From contig CALWOV010000004.1 in NCBI GenBank assembly GCA_944383275.1, positions 1-64,000 on the forward strand: 64,000 nucleotides of DNA. Direction: 5' to 3'. Numbering within the stretch: the first letter of the stretch is position 1; each line of letters begins with the position of its first letter. The position numbers were made by a program, and so were the translations under genes. This stretch comes from an uncultured Clostridia bacterium (GTDB lineage Bacteria; Bacillota; Clostridia; Christensenellales; UBA1242). The notes beneath the pieces were generated by a model that had not been told where the DNA came from, searched no databases, and saw only the letters and a list, made by a program, of their open reading frames with translations. Below, in pieces: positions 8,124 to 18,319 of this stretch.

Positions 8124-9221
8124 TCAAGTTGCTGATTTTTTAAGATATTCTTCGATAAATGGTTGAATTTTACCATTCATAACGCCGGTTGTATCGCTTG
8201 TTTCGTAATCTGTTCTGTGGTCTTTTACCATATTATATGGGTGAAAAACATAACTTCGTATTTGACTTCCCCATTCAATTTTCTTTAAATCGCCTTGAAT
8301 TTTATTAAGGTCTTTTTGTTGTTGTTCTTCTTGCAGTTGTGCAAGTTTAGATTTTAAAACATTTATGGCTGTTTCTTTGTTTTGAATTTGACTTCTTTCA
8401 TTTTGGCATTGAACAACTATTCCTGTCGGTATATGTTTAACTCTTACTGCTGAGTCAGTGGTGTTAACACCTTGCCCACCACAGCCACCACTGTGAAAGG
8501 TATCTATTTTTAAATCTTCTGGTTTAATTTCTATTTCGTTATCATTTTTAATTTCTGGAATAACTTCAACGGACGCAAAACTTGTATGTCTTCTAGCGTT
8601 ACTATCGAAAGGCGAAATTCTAACCAATCTATGAACTCCCTTTTCTGCTTTTAAATAGCCATAGGCATTTTCGCCTTCAATTTTTAAAGTTACACCTTTA
8701 ATTCCTGCGCCATCGCCTTCAGTTATATCTAATATTTCAGCTTGATAGCCACGCAAAGCAACATAGCGTTGATACATTCGCAAAAGCATTTCTGCCCAAT
8801 CTTGCGCCTCGGTTCCACCTGCACCTGCTTGAATTGTTAATAAAGCATTGCAATTATCATATTTCCCATTAAGCAAAGCTTCAATTCTTGCTGAGGCTGT
8901 ATCTTTTTCTAAATTATTTATTGCTAGTTCTAGTTCATAAATTATTGATTGTTCATCATCTTTACATTCGTTTGCTAAAAATTCTATTGATTGATAATCG
9001 TTTACAAGTTTTGATATTTGAGTTATTTTTCTATCAATAGAAGCAATTTGTTTACCGACCTGTTGCACTTTTTTCATATCACTAAAAAAGTCGGGGGCGT
9101 TTTGTTGCTCTTCTAAATCTGCCTTTTCTTGTTTTAATTTATCTATTGGAAAAATCGCTTGAATAATATCAAGCGATTTTTTTATAATATTAAGTTTCTC
9201 TTTAATATCATCAATTGTCAT
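8124..9221 (-). CDS. prfB: Peptide chain release factor 2, no programmed frameshift
   Basis: RF2 releases the finished peptide at UGA and UAA codons. The anticodon-like S-P-F tripeptide is in R-I-S-P-F-D-S-N-A-R-R, and the catalytic GGQ in H-S-G-G-C-G-G-Q-G-V-N-T. At 365 aa it is full length. Most bacterial prfB genes contain an in-frame UGA near codon 25 that needs a +1 frameshift. Here the frame runs unbroken through that region (I-Q-A-I-F-P-I-D), so the autoregulatory frameshift is absent. The ATG lies 2 nt after the secA stop, so the two genes are co-transcribed and probably translationally coupled. Confidence 0.97.
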   Translation of the reverse strand: MTIDDIKEKLNIIKKSLDIIQAIFPIDKLKQEKADLEEQQNAPDFFSDMKKVQQVGKQIASIDRKITQISKLVNDYQSIEFLANECKDDEQSIIYELELAINNLEKDTASARIEALLNGKYDNCNALLTIQAGAGGTEAQDWAEMLLRMYQRYVALRGYQAEILDITEGDGAGIKGVTLKIEGENAYGYLKAEKGVHRLVRISPFDSNARRHTSFASVEVIPEIKNDNEIEIKPEDLKIDTFHSGGCGGQGVNTTDSAVRVKHIPTGIVVQCQNERSQIQNKETAINVLKSKLAQLQEEQQQKDLNKIQGDLKKIEWGSQIRSYVFHPYNMVKDHRTDYETSDTTGVMNGKIQPFIEEYLKKSAT

Positions 9222-9223
9222 AA

Positions 9224-11914
9224 CTATTTACCACAACAATTTTTATATTTTTTACCACTTCCACAAGGGCAAGGATCATTTCTTCCAACAGTTTTTTCTG
9301 TGTTTACAACTGTTTTTTGACGCTCGGTTTTTGCTGGTTTATTTCCACTTGATGCAACAAGTTCTGTTGGCTTTGGTGCTGCTGGTCTTATTTGAATTGT
9401 TGGTCGCTCTAGGTGCAAAAGAACTTTTGAAATATTTTCACGAATTTTAGTTATCATTTGGTCAAACATTTCAAAACCTTCGCGTTTATATGCAATTATT
9501 GGGTCTTGACGACCAAAACTTTGTGCCCCAATTTCGTGGCGCAAGGTTGTCATTGCATCAATGTGTTCCATCCACGCACGGTCAACAATTTGCAACATTA
9601 TTGCGCGTTCTAGCACTTCAAAATTAATTGCACCTGCCAAAATGTCTTCGCGTTTTGCTTCATAGCGTTTATTAACTTCTTCAATAATTTTATCACGCAA
9701 TTCTTCAAAACTTATGTCTTCAAGCATATCTTGTGTTACAAAGTTTTCACCCTTGTTTAAAACAGTGTCTTCAAGTGAGTGGTTAATTTCTTCGATGTCC
9801 CACTCGAAACTTGGTTTATCTAGATTAACACTTGACATTAACGCGTTTGTTATAACTTCTGGGAACATATCTAAAATTTCTGCGTGAACATCTACGCCGT
9901 CTAGAATTTTATTTCTTTCATCATAAATAATTGTTCTTTGTTTGTTAATAACATCGTCATATTCAATTAGGTGTCGTCTTATAGAATAGTGATTTGCTTC
10001 AACTCGTTTCTGAGCAGCTTCTATTTGTCTTGATAAAATTTTTAATTGGAATGAAGTGTCTTCATCAATACGGAAAAACTCGCTTATGCGTTTTAGCCTG
10101 TCGCCCCCAAACAAACGAATAAGGTCATCTTCTAGTGAAATATAGAATACTGAACGACCTTTATCGCCTTGACGACCAGCACGACCACGCAACTGATTAT
10201 CTATTCTTCGGCTTTCGTGGCGTTCTGTTCCGATTATAAGTAACCCACCAGCATCAATAACTTTTGCCTTTTCTTCATCGGTTTGTTGTTTGATTTCATC
10301 GTAAATCTTTTTATATTCGTCTTTTGCTTTTTGCTCTTCTTCATCTTCTGCTGGCAAGAAAGATACAGCCTTTTCTATTTGGTCGTGTGTGTAACCTTTT
10401 TTAGCCATTTTTGCTTTTGCTAGATATTCTGGGTTACCACCAAGCAAAATGTCGGTTCCACGACCTGCCATATTGGTTGCAATTGTTACCATTCCATAAC
10501 GACCAGCCTGCGCAACAATTTCACCTTCTTGTGCGTGATTTTTTGCGTTTAAAACATTATGTGGTATTTTTTTCTCTTTTAAAAGTTTGCTTAGTTGCTC
10601 ACTTTTATCAATAGTAATAGTTCCGACAAGCACAGGTTGACCAGTGCTGTGTGCTTCTTCTATTCGGCTTACAACTGCTTTCAATTTACCTGAAATTGTT
10701 GTGTAAACAGCATCTGGCTCATCAATACGCTGACTTGGAACATTGGTTGGTATTGTTACAACATCTAGCCCATAGATTTTGTTAAATTCGCCTTCTTCTG
10801 TTTTTGCAGTTCCTGTCATACCACTTAATTTTTTATACATACGGAAGTAGTTTTGCAATGTTATAGTTGCAACAGTTAGCATTTCATCTTTAATTTCAAC
10901 GCCTTCTTTTGCTTCAACTGCTTGGTGCAAACCGTTTGAATATCTTCTGCCTTCCATAACACGCCCTGTAAACTCATCAACCAACAAAACTGCGCCATCT
11001 TTTACAATATAATCACTGTCGCGTTTCATCATATAATTTGCACGCAATGCGTTCATTATATGCTGGTTAAGTTCCAAACAATTAACATCACTTAAACTTT
11101 CAACACCAAAATATCTTTCTGCTTTTTCAGTTCCTTGCTCTGTTAAGTGAATTGCTTTCTTTTCTTCATCAACAGCATAGTCTTCATCTCTGCGCAAAGT
11201 TTTTATAAAGCGTTGTGCTTTAACATAGTTATCACTGCTTTTAAAACCTCTGCCACTTATAATTAATGGAGTTCTTGCTTCATCAATTAAAATACTATCT
11301 ACCTCATCGATAATGGCAAAATTATAACCACGCATCATTCTGTCGTTTTTATTTATTGCCATATTGTCGCGCAAATAGTCAAACCCTAGCTCACTGTTAG
11401 TGCTGTAGGTTATATCACAAGCATATGCTGTCCTTTTTTGTTCAGGCGACATTTGTGAAAAACTGCACCCAACAGTTAGCCCAAGAAATTTATGAACTTT
11501 ACCCATCCAATCGGCATCACGACCTGCCAAATATTCGTTAACAGTTACAATGTGAACACCTTTTCCTGATAAAGCGTTAAGATATGCTGGCAAAGTTGCA
11601 ACCAATGTTTTACCTTCACCTGTTTTCATTTCGGCAATACGACCTTGATGAAGTACAATTCCACCAATAATTTGAACATGGAAAGGTTTCATATTTAAAA
11701 CACGGTAACTTGCTTCTCTTACAACAGCAAAAGCATCAAACAAAATATCATCTAAGGTTTCGCCATTTTTTAATCTTTCTTTTAACACATTTGTTTGATT
11801 TCTTAATTCATCATTAGTCATTGCTTGATATTTTGGCTCTAAATCTTCAACCTTCTTAGCCAATTTTTCAAGTTTCTTTAAATGTCTTTTATTATCAGAT
11901 TCAAATAACCACAT
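9224..11914 (-). CDS. secA: Preprotein translocase ATPase SecA
   Basis: The motor that pushes unfolded preproteins through SecYEG at the membrane. Walker A is M-K-T-G-E-G-K-T-L, the DEAD-like Walker B is I-I-D-E-V-D-S, and the second ATPase domain has G-T-E-R-H-E-S-R-R-I-D. The C-terminal SEC-C zinc finger C-P-C-G-S-G-K-K-Y-K-N-C-C binds SecB or ribosomes in other species. It is 896 aa from the ATG at 11914, chosen because GGAG lies 7 nt before it; an in-frame start 12 nt upstream has no such site. It heads the secA-prfB operon, with two tandem hairpins in the leader (11979-12013). Confidence 0.98.
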   Translation of the reverse strand: MWLFESDNKRHLKKLEKLAKKVEDLEPKYQAMTNDELRNQTNVLKERLKNGETLDDILFDAFAVVREASYRVLNMKPFHVQIIGGIVLHQGRIAEMKTGEGKTLVATLPAYLNALSGKGVHIVTVNEYLAGRDADWMGKVHKFLGLTVGCSFSQMSPEQKRTAYACDITYSTNSELGFDYLRDNMAINKNDRMMRGYNFAIIDEVDSILIDEARTPLIISGRGFKSSDNYVKAQRFIKTLRRDEDYAVDEEKKAIHLTEQGTEKAERYFGVESLSDVNCLELNQHIMNALRANYMMKRDSDYIVKDGAVLLVDEFTGRVMEGRRYSNGLHQAVEAKEGVEIKDEMLTVATITLQNYFRMYKKLSGMTGTAKTEEGEFNKIYGLDVVTIPTNVPSQRIDEPDAVYTTISGKLKAVVSRIEEAHSTGQPVLVGTITIDKSEQLSKLLKEKKIPHNVLNAKNHAQEGEIVAQAGRYGMVTIATNMAGRGTDILLGGNPEYLAKAKMAKKGYTHDQIEKAVSFLPAEDEEEQKAKDEYKKIYDEIKQQTDEEKAKVIDAGGLLIIGTERHESRRIDNQLRGRAGRQGDKGRSVFYISLEDDLIRLFGGDRLKRISEFFRIDEDTSFQLKILSRQIEAAQKRVEANHYSIRRHLIEYDDVINKQRTIIYDERNKILDGVDVHAEILDMFPEVITNALMSSVNLDKPSFEWDIEEINHSLEDTVLNKGENFVTQDMLEDISFEELRDKIIEEVNKRYEAKREDILAGAINFEVLERAIMLQIVDRAWMEHIDAMTTLRHEIGAQSFGRQDPIIAYKREGFEMFDQMITKIRENISKVLLHLERPTIQIRPAAPKPTELVASSGNKPAKTERQKTVVNTEKTVGRNDPCPCGSGKKYKNCCGK

Positions 11915-11978
11915 AAAACTCTCCAAAAAATAAATACAAAATAAAATAAACTGTGTGATGCAATTAAATAAATTTTAA

Positions 11979-12013
11979 GTTGTGAAAGCACAACAACTAC
12001 AATAAATTGTAGT
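11979..12013 (-). promoter_or_regulatory. Two tandem hairpins in the secA leader
   Basis: ACTACAA-loop-TTGTAGT (11996-12013) is followed, in transcription order, by GTTGTG-CTTT-CACAAC (11979-11994). Both stems are perfect. No strong T run follows, so they are unlikely to be plain terminators. They could affect secA leader stability or translation, or mark the end of the comF transcript. Confidence 0.4.
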
Positions 12014-12035
12014 ATCACAAGTTTTAATTCGGCGT

Positions 12036-12113
12036 CGTTTTGGTAATATAATTATATTAAATTATACTATGCACAAAACTTCATTGAATATAAAAGTATT
12101 ATATACCAAAACG
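12036..12113. repeat. Inverted repeat carrying convergent promoter-like arms
   Basis: A perfect 10-bp inverted repeat, CGTTTTGGTA (12036-12045) and TACCAAAACG (12104-12113). Each arm continues into a TATAAT-like box, so the left arm faces right and the right arm faces left towards secA. The right arm is the likeliest source of the secA -10 box. Confidence 0.45.
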
Positions 12114-12139
12114 CATAAAAAGAAAAGAGATTTTTAGTA

Positions 12140-12964
12140 TTAAATAAGTTTTTTGTTTGAATCTAACCCCTTTTCTTGTGGAATTTTGACAGAAGTGCGC
12201 GCAACTGACAAAACATAAACTGTTTTTGCACCTGCATTTTTCAAAACTTTTGAACAAACATTTGCAGTTGCACAAGTTGTTACAATGTCATCTATTAAAA
12301 GAACAGTTTTGTCTTTAATGCTTTGTTTATCTTTAACTTTAAAACTTTTTAATAAATTGGTTTGTCTTTCTGAATAATTAAGTTTTGCTTGCTGAGATGT
12401 GTCGTTTATTTTCTCTAACACATCAGTGTTTAAAGTTAAGTTAGTGTATTTACAAAAACTTTTTGTTAAAAGTTCGGCTTGATTATACCCTCTCCATTTC
12501 AACCTTTTTGCACTTAACGGAACAGGAATGACTACATCAATTTTCCAATTTAATGTTTTAAATAATTCAGCCATTTCTGCACCCAAAGTTTCGGCTAGAT
12601 ATGGCTTATTGCTGAATTTTAAATTAAGAATTAATTTTTTAACATTGTCTTTATAGATGAAAACCGAACGACTTTCAACAAACTCTCTTTTAGAGCTTTT
12701 ACAACTTATACAAAAATCAGACATACCACTGATGTCTGTTCCACATACTTTACATATTTTATAATTTTTAAGATATGGAAGTTTTTGTTTACAATGTTCG
12801 CAGAACTCTATATCGGCTGGCTTTACTAAATCTCTACCACAACAAACACATTTTATTTTAGATGGAAAGAAAAGTTTACAAAACATTTCCCACAAATTTA
12901 CAAAAAATTTTTTGAATTTATTGTTGGGTTTACTTGTTTTCTCATTTAAACTTATTTTGGTCAT
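12140..12964 (-). CDS. comF: ComFC-like phosphoribosyltransferase-fold protein
   Basis: ComF-family protein associated with DNA uptake or handling of single-stranded DNA. The N-terminus holds zinc-binding C-x2-C pairs (C-V-C-C-G-R, C-E-H-C, C-K-V-C-G, C-I-S-C). The C-terminal PRT fold shows P-V-P-L-S-A-K-R-L-K-W-R-G-Y-N-Q-A-E and the PRPP-loop-like V-L-L-I-D-D-I-V-T-T-C-A-T-A. At 274 aa it is slightly longer than usual because of a basic N-terminal extension. Its ATG overlaps the recD2 stop in an ATGA pattern, so the two are translationally coupled. Confidence 0.9.
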   Translation of the reverse strand: MTKISLNEKTSKPNNKFKKFFVNLWEMFCKLFFPSKIKCVCCGRDLVKPADIEFCEHCKQKLPYLKNYKICKVCGTDISGMSDFCISCKSSKREFVESRSVFIYKDNVKKLILNLKFSNKPYLAETLGAEMAELFKTLNWKIDVVIPVPLSAKRLKWRGYNQAELLTKSFCKYTNLTLNTDVLEKINDTSQQAKLNYSERQTNLLKSFKVKDKQSIKDKTVLLIDDIVTTCATANVCSKVLKNAGAKTVYVLSVARTSVKIPQEKGLDSNKKLI

Positions 12965-15207
12965 GACAGCAAAAACTCCATATTATCTTTTTGCTCTTTT
13001 AAAAAGGTTTTAAGCGCGCTATATCGTTTTGCTGTATAATTATTATCTACCATAAACTTTAAATGAAACTTTTGCCCAACTAGAACCACCATTTTTTTAG
13101 CACGAGTTACAGCCGTATAGAGCAAATTTCTTGATAGAATTGTTGGCACGCCCCCAATAACTGGCATTATTACAACATCAAACTCGCTTCCTTGACTTTT
13201 GTGCACAGTTATTGCATAACTTAGCGTTAATTGTGCTAAATCAGGTTTTGCATATTCTGCAATTCTACCGTCATCAAAAGTGATTTCAACTCGTTCTTGT
13301 TGACGAAATATGTTTGTTATAAAGCCAATATCTCCGTTAAAAACTGCTTCACCTATTTCCCACGCTTTTCCGTTAGGCTTTTTCCATTCTATATTATAGT
13401 TGTTAACGGTTTGCATAACCTTATCGCCAAGTCTAAAAATTGTGTTTCCATATATAATTTCTAATTTATCTGCGTGTGCAGGGTTTAAGGTTTGTTGCAG
13501 TTTGTTATTTAAGTTTTCTACGCCACAAACGCCCTGCCTTAATGGTGCTAGAACCTGTATTTTAAGTGGTTCAATATTCAAAAACCTTGGAATTCGTTTA
13601 GATTGCATTTCAACTATGGTGTTTGCAATGTCTATTTGCTCTTTTCGTTGCTCAAAGAAAAAGTCGTTGCTTGTGTTATCTAGTTTTGGCATTTGACCAT
13701 TATTTATTAGATGTGCATTTGTAACAATTAAACTTTTTTCACTTTGCCTATAAATTTGGGTTAAATTGTGGCATTGAATTACATTTGATGAAATTATATC
13801 TGCAAGCACATTTCCTGCACCTACACTTGCAAGTTGATTTTTATCACCAACAAGTAAAAGTTTTGTGCTTGGTTTTAATGCACTTAAAAGATTTGCTGCT
13901 AGAACAACATCTACCATTGAAACTTCATCAACAATAACAGCATCATAAGGTAATCGATTTCTTTCATTATGCACAAAAACAGTATCATCATCTTCAAGGT
14001 TTGCTTTGGTGTGGTCAACAAGCAATGCTCGGTGAATTGTGCTTGCCTCATAACCACAACTTTCGCTCATTCGTTTCGCTGCCCTTCCTGTTGGTGCAAG
14101 TAAGGCAACTTTTTTGTGTTGATTTTGTAAAATGCTTAATATACATCTTATAATTGTTGTCTTTCCTGTTCCTGGCCCACCTGTTATAACACAAACACCT
14201 TGGTTAATTGCAAGTTCGATGGCAGACCGTTGGTCTTGATGAAATTTAATGTCATTTGCTTTTTCAAATTCATCTATTTCAGCAGCAAGGTCTAGGTGTA
14301 AATTGGGCGCTTCACTTGACATTCTAACTAGTCGTTGTGCCAATTTTCGTTCAACAGAATAGTATTTATCAAGCATTATACAAGGTTCACCATCAAACTC
14401 AACTTCTTTAATTAAACCATCGAACACTAAACGAACAATAACTGTTGAAAGTAGGTCGGAATAATTATCAAAATCTAAACCCAAAAGTTTAGATAAGTGT
14501 TTTACCATTTCTTCTTTTGGCAAATATGTGTTGCCATCTTTTTCTGAACTTTCTTTTAATATATGCAAAATTCCTGCACGAACTCGGAACTCGCTATCTT
14601 GGGCTATTCCTAACTTTTGCGCAATCTTATCTGCTGTTGAAAAGCCTATTCGAGAAATATCTTCTACTAATTTATAGGGGTTTGTTTGAACTATATTTAG
14701 TGTATCATTTTGATAATATGAAAAAATTTTAATTGCAAGGTTGGTTGAAATGTTGTGTTGTTGAAGAAAAATAATTACATCTTGCATATTTTTAATTTCT
14801 AAAAAGCGTCTGCCAATTTCTGCGGCTTTTGTTAAACTTATTCCCCTGATATCTGCAAGTTTAAGGGGGTTATACTCTATAACTTCAAGTGCTTTTTCAC
14901 CAAACTCTTGCACGATTGCCCTTGCTGTTACGGGGCCTATGCCAGAAATAAGCCCACTTGCAAGATATTTTTCTATGCTTTCTTTCCCTGTTGGTTCGCT
15001 TATTTCAAAAGAACTAACAGAAAATTGTTCTCCCCATTTTTGTGAAGAAACGAAATTACCTGTTGCACTTACAACTTGTCCTTCACTTAAATTGGGCAAC
15101 TTACCAACTATGGTAATCAACTCGCCATTACAATCTATATCAGCAACAGTCCAGCCATTTTCTTTGTTTTGAAACACTATGTGTTCAACATTACCCTTAA
15201 CTACCAT
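12961..15207 (-). CDS. recD2: RecD2-type 5'-3' DNA helicase
   Basis: SF1B helicase involved in recombination and repair in organisms without RecBC. The N-terminal OB and helix-hairpin-helix region (residues 1-200) includes G-I-G-P-V-T-A-R-A-I. Walker A is G-G-P-G-T-G-K-T-T-I, Walker B V-I-V-D-E-V-S-M-V, and the helicase C-terminus has Y-A-I-T-V-H-K-S-Q-G-S-E-F-D and Y-T-A-V-T-R-A-K. At 748 aa it is full length. The start overlaps the 3' end of engB and the stop overlaps comF, so it sits in a tight operon downstream of lon and engB. Confidence 0.95.
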   Translation of the reverse strand: MVVKGNVEHIVFQNKENGWTVADIDCNGELITIVGKLPNLSEGQVVSATGNFVSSQKWGEQFSVSSFEISEPTGKESIEKYLASGLISGIGPVTARAIVQEFGEKALEVIEYNPLKLADIRGISLTKAAEIGRRFLEIKNMQDVIIFLQQHNISTNLAIKIFSYYQNDTLNIVQTNPYKLVEDISRIGFSTADKIAQKLGIAQDSEFRVRAGILHILKESSEKDGNTYLPKEEMVKHLSKLLGLDFDNYSDLLSTVIVRLVFDGLIKEVEFDGEPCIMLDKYYSVERKLAQRLVRMSSEAPNLHLDLAAEIDEFEKANDIKFHQDQRSAIELAINQGVCVITGGPGTGKTTIIRCILSILQNQHKKVALLAPTGRAAKRMSESCGYEASTIHRALLVDHTKANLEDDDTVFVHNERNRLPYDAVIVDEVSMVDVVLAANLLSALKPSTKLLLVGDKNQLASVGAGNVLADIISSNVIQCHNLTQIYRQSEKSLIVTNAHLINNGQMPKLDNTSNDFFFEQRKEQIDIANTIVEMQSKRIPRFLNIEPLKIQVLAPLRQGVCGVENLNNKLQQTLNPAHADKLEIIYGNTIFRLGDKVMQTVNNYNIEWKKPNGKAWEIGEAVFNGDIGFITNIFRQQERVEITFDDGRIAEYAKPDLAQLTLSYAITVHKSQGSEFDVVIMPVIGGVPTILSRNLLYTAVTRAKKMVVLVGQKFHLKFMVDNNYTAKRYSALKTFLKEQKDNMEFLLS

Positions 15208-15796
15208 TACAAACTCGTTTTAAATCTTGTTCAATTATATCCCAAACTGCATCAAGTTTATCTTTTTTAACTGAACTTGTTGCAATTATATCATCACGCC
15301 CTACACTTAAAACTGAAGATATAATATTAAGATTTTTAATTATTAAATTCTTTGAAATTTTATCTGTTTTGGTTGCAATAATAGAAAATGGTATTTGATA
15401 ATGATATAGATAATTAAGCATTTGTTTATCTTTTTCATTTGGTTCGTGTCGTATATCAACAAGAACAAAAACTCGTAAAAGATTACTGCTGTTTTCAAGA
15501 TAGGTGCCAATTAATTCTTGCCAAGCATTTTGCTCTTTCTTACTTCCCAAAGCAAAGCCGTAACCCGGCAAATCTATAAACTGAAAAGACTTATTAATTT
15601 CAAATACATTAATAAGTCTTGTTCTTCCCGGTGTTGAACTTGTTTTAGCAAGTTTATTTCGGTTGCAAAGGGCATTTAGTAAACTTGATTTTCCAACATT
15701 ACTTCTTCCGACAAAGGCAAACTGTGGTTTATTAAGTTCGCTTATTCTTGCAGAATTTGCAATGCTTGTGATAAAATCGGCTGATTTAACTACCAT
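15197..15796 (-). CDS. engB: Ribosome-biogenesis GTPase EngB/YsxC
   Basis: Essential GTPase needed for late assembly of the 50S ribosomal subunit. G1 is G-R-S-N-V-G-K-S-S-L-L, G3 D-L-P-G-Y-G, and G4 T-K-T-D. It is 199 aa, the normal length. AGGAGG lies before the ATG. The lon-engB order is conserved in many Firmicutes. The gene overlaps recD2 by 11 nt. Confidence 0.97.
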   Translation of the reverse strand: MVVKSADFITSIANSARISELNKPQFAFVGRSNVGKSSLLNALCNRNKLAKTSSTPGRTRLINVFEINKSFQFIDLPGYGFALGSKKEQNAWQELIGTYLENSSNLLRVFVLVDIRHEPNEKDKQMLNYLYHYQIPFSIIATKTDKISKNLIIKNLNIISSVLSVGRDDIIATSSVKKDKLDAVWDIIEQDLKRVCNGS

Positions 15797-15829
15797 ATGC
15801 CCTCCTGTGTTTATATAATTAATTTGTCT

Positions 15830-18289
15830 TTACTTGTTTTTGGTTTTCACTGTTTTCTTTTCAGAATTTTTGTTTTTAGTTTGTGATTTAGTTGCTTCCT
15901 TTTTTGTGTCTTGCGTTTTAGATTTAGATGCTTTTTCTGGTTCAAGAGCAATTTCTAAAACTTGTTCTATATGAGTTGCAAAATGAATATCAAAACTATC
16001 ACGCACATTTTTTGGTAAATCTTTAAGGTCTTGCTCGTTATCTTTAGGAATAATTATTGTTTTCATTCCACTTCTGTTTGCTGCAATAAGTTTATCTCTT
16101 ATACCACCAACAGGCAACACTCTTCCCCTTAATGAAACTTCACCTGTCATTGCAAGCAATGGTTTTACTTTTCGGTTTGTAAATGCAGATGCTATTGCAA
16201 CAACGGTTGTAATACCTGCACTTGGACCTTCAACACCATATGGCAATGCTGGATAGTGAATATGTAGGTCAATTTTATTAAACTCGGCTTTTATATTTAA
16301 TTTATCTGCCATTTGTTTTATAAGTGAATATGCTGCATTAGCACTTTCTTGGCTAACTTTGCCCATTTGACCAGTTAAAATAAGTTTTCCTGTTCCGTTT
16401 GTATAAGCACATTCAATAAGCAAGCAACTGCCGATTTCAGCAGCATTTGTTGCAAGCCCAACAACTTCACCAACATTTCCACCTTGAAATATTTTTTGTT
16501 CGTGATTATATTCATTGCCCAAAAACTCTCTAAAATTCTTTAAAGTTATTTCTTTAATTGGTTTTTCTTCGGCAATATCTGTTGCATATTTTCTGCAAAT
16601 TGCTGCGATTTGTCGCTCTAACCCACGAACACCAGATTCGTAAGTGTATTCTTGAATTATTTTTCTTAAAAGTTCGTCATCTAATTTAACAGTTCCTTCC
16701 TTCAAACCACAAAGTTTTTCTTGCTTTGAAATTAAATGACGTTTTGCAATTTCTATTTTTTCAAATTCTGTATAACTTCTTAACTCAATTATTTCCATAC
16801 GGTCTAAAAGTGGTGCTGGAATAGTTCTTAAACTGTTTGCAGTTAAAACAAACAAAACTTGTGATAAATCGTATGGAATTTCCAAAAAGTTGTCTTTAAA
16901 ATGGTCATTTTGCGCAGGGTCTAGAACTTCAAGCAATGCACTTGCAGGGTCTCCTTTAATATCTCTTGAAAGTTTATCAATTTCATCAAGCAAGAAAACA
17001 GGGTTTATTGTTCCTGCTTGTTTCATACCTGCTAAAATTCTTCCACACATTGCACCAACATAGGTTCTTCGGTGTCCACGAATAACGCTTTCATCATTTA
17101 CACCACCAAGCGAAACTTGAACGAACTTTCTGCCCATTGCCGTTGCAATAGATTTTGCAATAGAAGTTTTACCCACCCCCGGAGGTCCAACAAGACAGAT
17201 AATTTGTGCACTTACTTTGTTTGTTAATTTCATTACAGCCAAACATTCAAGAATTCTTTTTTTAACTTTATCTAAAGCATAGTGTTCATCATCAAGCACT
17301 TTTTTTGCTTGTTGCATATCAAGGTTATCTTCAGTCTTTTGTGTCCAAGGTAAATCAAGCACGGTTTCTAAAAAGTTTCTTATGTAACCAAGTTCTGGTG
17401 AACCAAACGGAAGTTTTCCAAGTCTGTTAACTTCTTTTAAAACTTTTTCTTCTGATTCTTTTGGAAGCCCAAGTGCTTTTACTTTGTTTGTAAAATCTTC
17501 AATTTCGTCAACATCGCCATTAAGTTCTTCATTTATAACATGAAGTTGCTCTCGCAAAAACATTTCTTTTTGATTTTTGCTTATATTTGCATTAACTTTT
17601 TCATCTATTTCGCGCTTCCACATTATGCTGCTGATAAACTTGTCCAAAGTGGCTTTTAAAAATTCCAGCCTTGTGCAAACATCTTGTTCTGCAAGTAACC
17701 TTTGTTGGTCTTTAACATTTTTGCAAAGCATATGTGTAATCATATCTGCAAACTGTGATGGTGGCAGATTTGAGTATAAAATTTGAGTTTCAATTTCTGG
17801 TGGTAAAAACCTGTCGAACTTACTTGCATCTCGACATTTTTCTTGAATTTCTCTCATATAATTTTTTGCAAGTTGAGAATCTGCTCGTAAATCTTTCAAC
17901 TCAACAGCAGAAATTATAAAATAAGCACCCATTTTGCTTATGTTTTCAATTTTAGCACGAGCAACACCATCTAGCAATGCCTTTATTCCACCATTATTAA
18001 GTGGAGTTATTTTTTTAATTACGGCAAGACAACCATATTCAAAAATTTGGTCTGCATCTGGTGCAATTTCGCCATTTTTGCTGGAAACTATTATAATTTT
18101 TTCGTCTTTATCATACGCTTCTTGCACACATTTAATTTCGCGTTCTCCTGTTAAATCACAGGTTATGCCAACGCCTGGCACAGGCACAATATTTGTTAAA
18201 TGCAATGCCACATATTGTTTAATTGGCTGAGCATTTATTTCATTTTCATTAGCATCAATTTTTTCAACATTTCCAACTATTTGTGTCAT
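15830..18289 (-). CDS. lon: ATP-dependent protease Lon
   Basis: Soluble AAA+ serine protease that removes damaged and regulatory proteins. The N-terminal substrate-binding domain covers about the first 310 residues. Walker A is G-P-P-G-V-G-K-T-S-I-A, followed by Walker B F-L-L-D-E-I-D-K. The Ser-Lys dyad is in G-P-S-A-G-I-T and G-G-I-R-D-K-L-I-A-A. The last 40 residues are a Lys/Thr-rich tail not typical of Lon. At 819 aa it is otherwise standard. A GAGGT site precedes the ATG. Its promoter contains a palindrome between the -35 and -10 boxes (18324-18339). Confidence 0.97.
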   Translation of the reverse strand: MTQIVGNVEKIDANENEINAQPIKQYVALHLTNIVPVPGVGITCDLTGEREIKCVQEAYDKDEKIIIVSSKNGEIAPDADQIFEYGCLAVIKKITPLNNGGIKALLDGVARAKIENISKMGAYFIISAVELKDLRADSQLAKNYMREIQEKCRDASKFDRFLPPEIETQILYSNLPPSQFADMITHMLCKNVKDQQRLLAEQDVCTRLEFLKATLDKFISSIMWKREIDEKVNANISKNQKEMFLREQLHVINEELNGDVDEIEDFTNKVKALGLPKESEEKVLKEVNRLGKLPFGSPELGYIRNFLETVLDLPWTQKTEDNLDMQQAKKVLDDEHYALDKVKKRILECLAVMKLTNKVSAQIICLVGPPGVGKTSIAKSIATAMGRKFVQVSLGGVNDESVIRGHRRTYVGAMCGRILAGMKQAGTINPVFLLDEIDKLSRDIKGDPASALLEVLDPAQNDHFKDNFLEIPYDLSQVLFVLTANSLRTIPAPLLDRMEIIELRSYTEFEKIEIAKRHLISKQEKLCGLKEGTVKLDDELLRKIIQEYTYESGVRGLERQIAAICRKYATDIAEEKPIKEITLKNFREFLGNEYNHEQKIFQGGNVGEVVGLATNAAEIGSCLLIECAYTNGTGKLILTGQMGKVSQESANAAYSLIKQMADKLNIKAEFNKIDLHIHYPALPYGVEGPSAGITTVVAIASAFTNRKVKPLLAMTGEVSLRGRVLPVGGIRDKLIAANRSGMKTIIIPKDNEQDLKDLPKNVRDSFDIHFATHIEQVLEIALEPEKASKSKTQDTKKEATKSQTKNKNSEKKTVKTKNK

Positions 18290-18319
18290 TTATTACCTCT
18301 CTTTAAAATCTTACTTATT

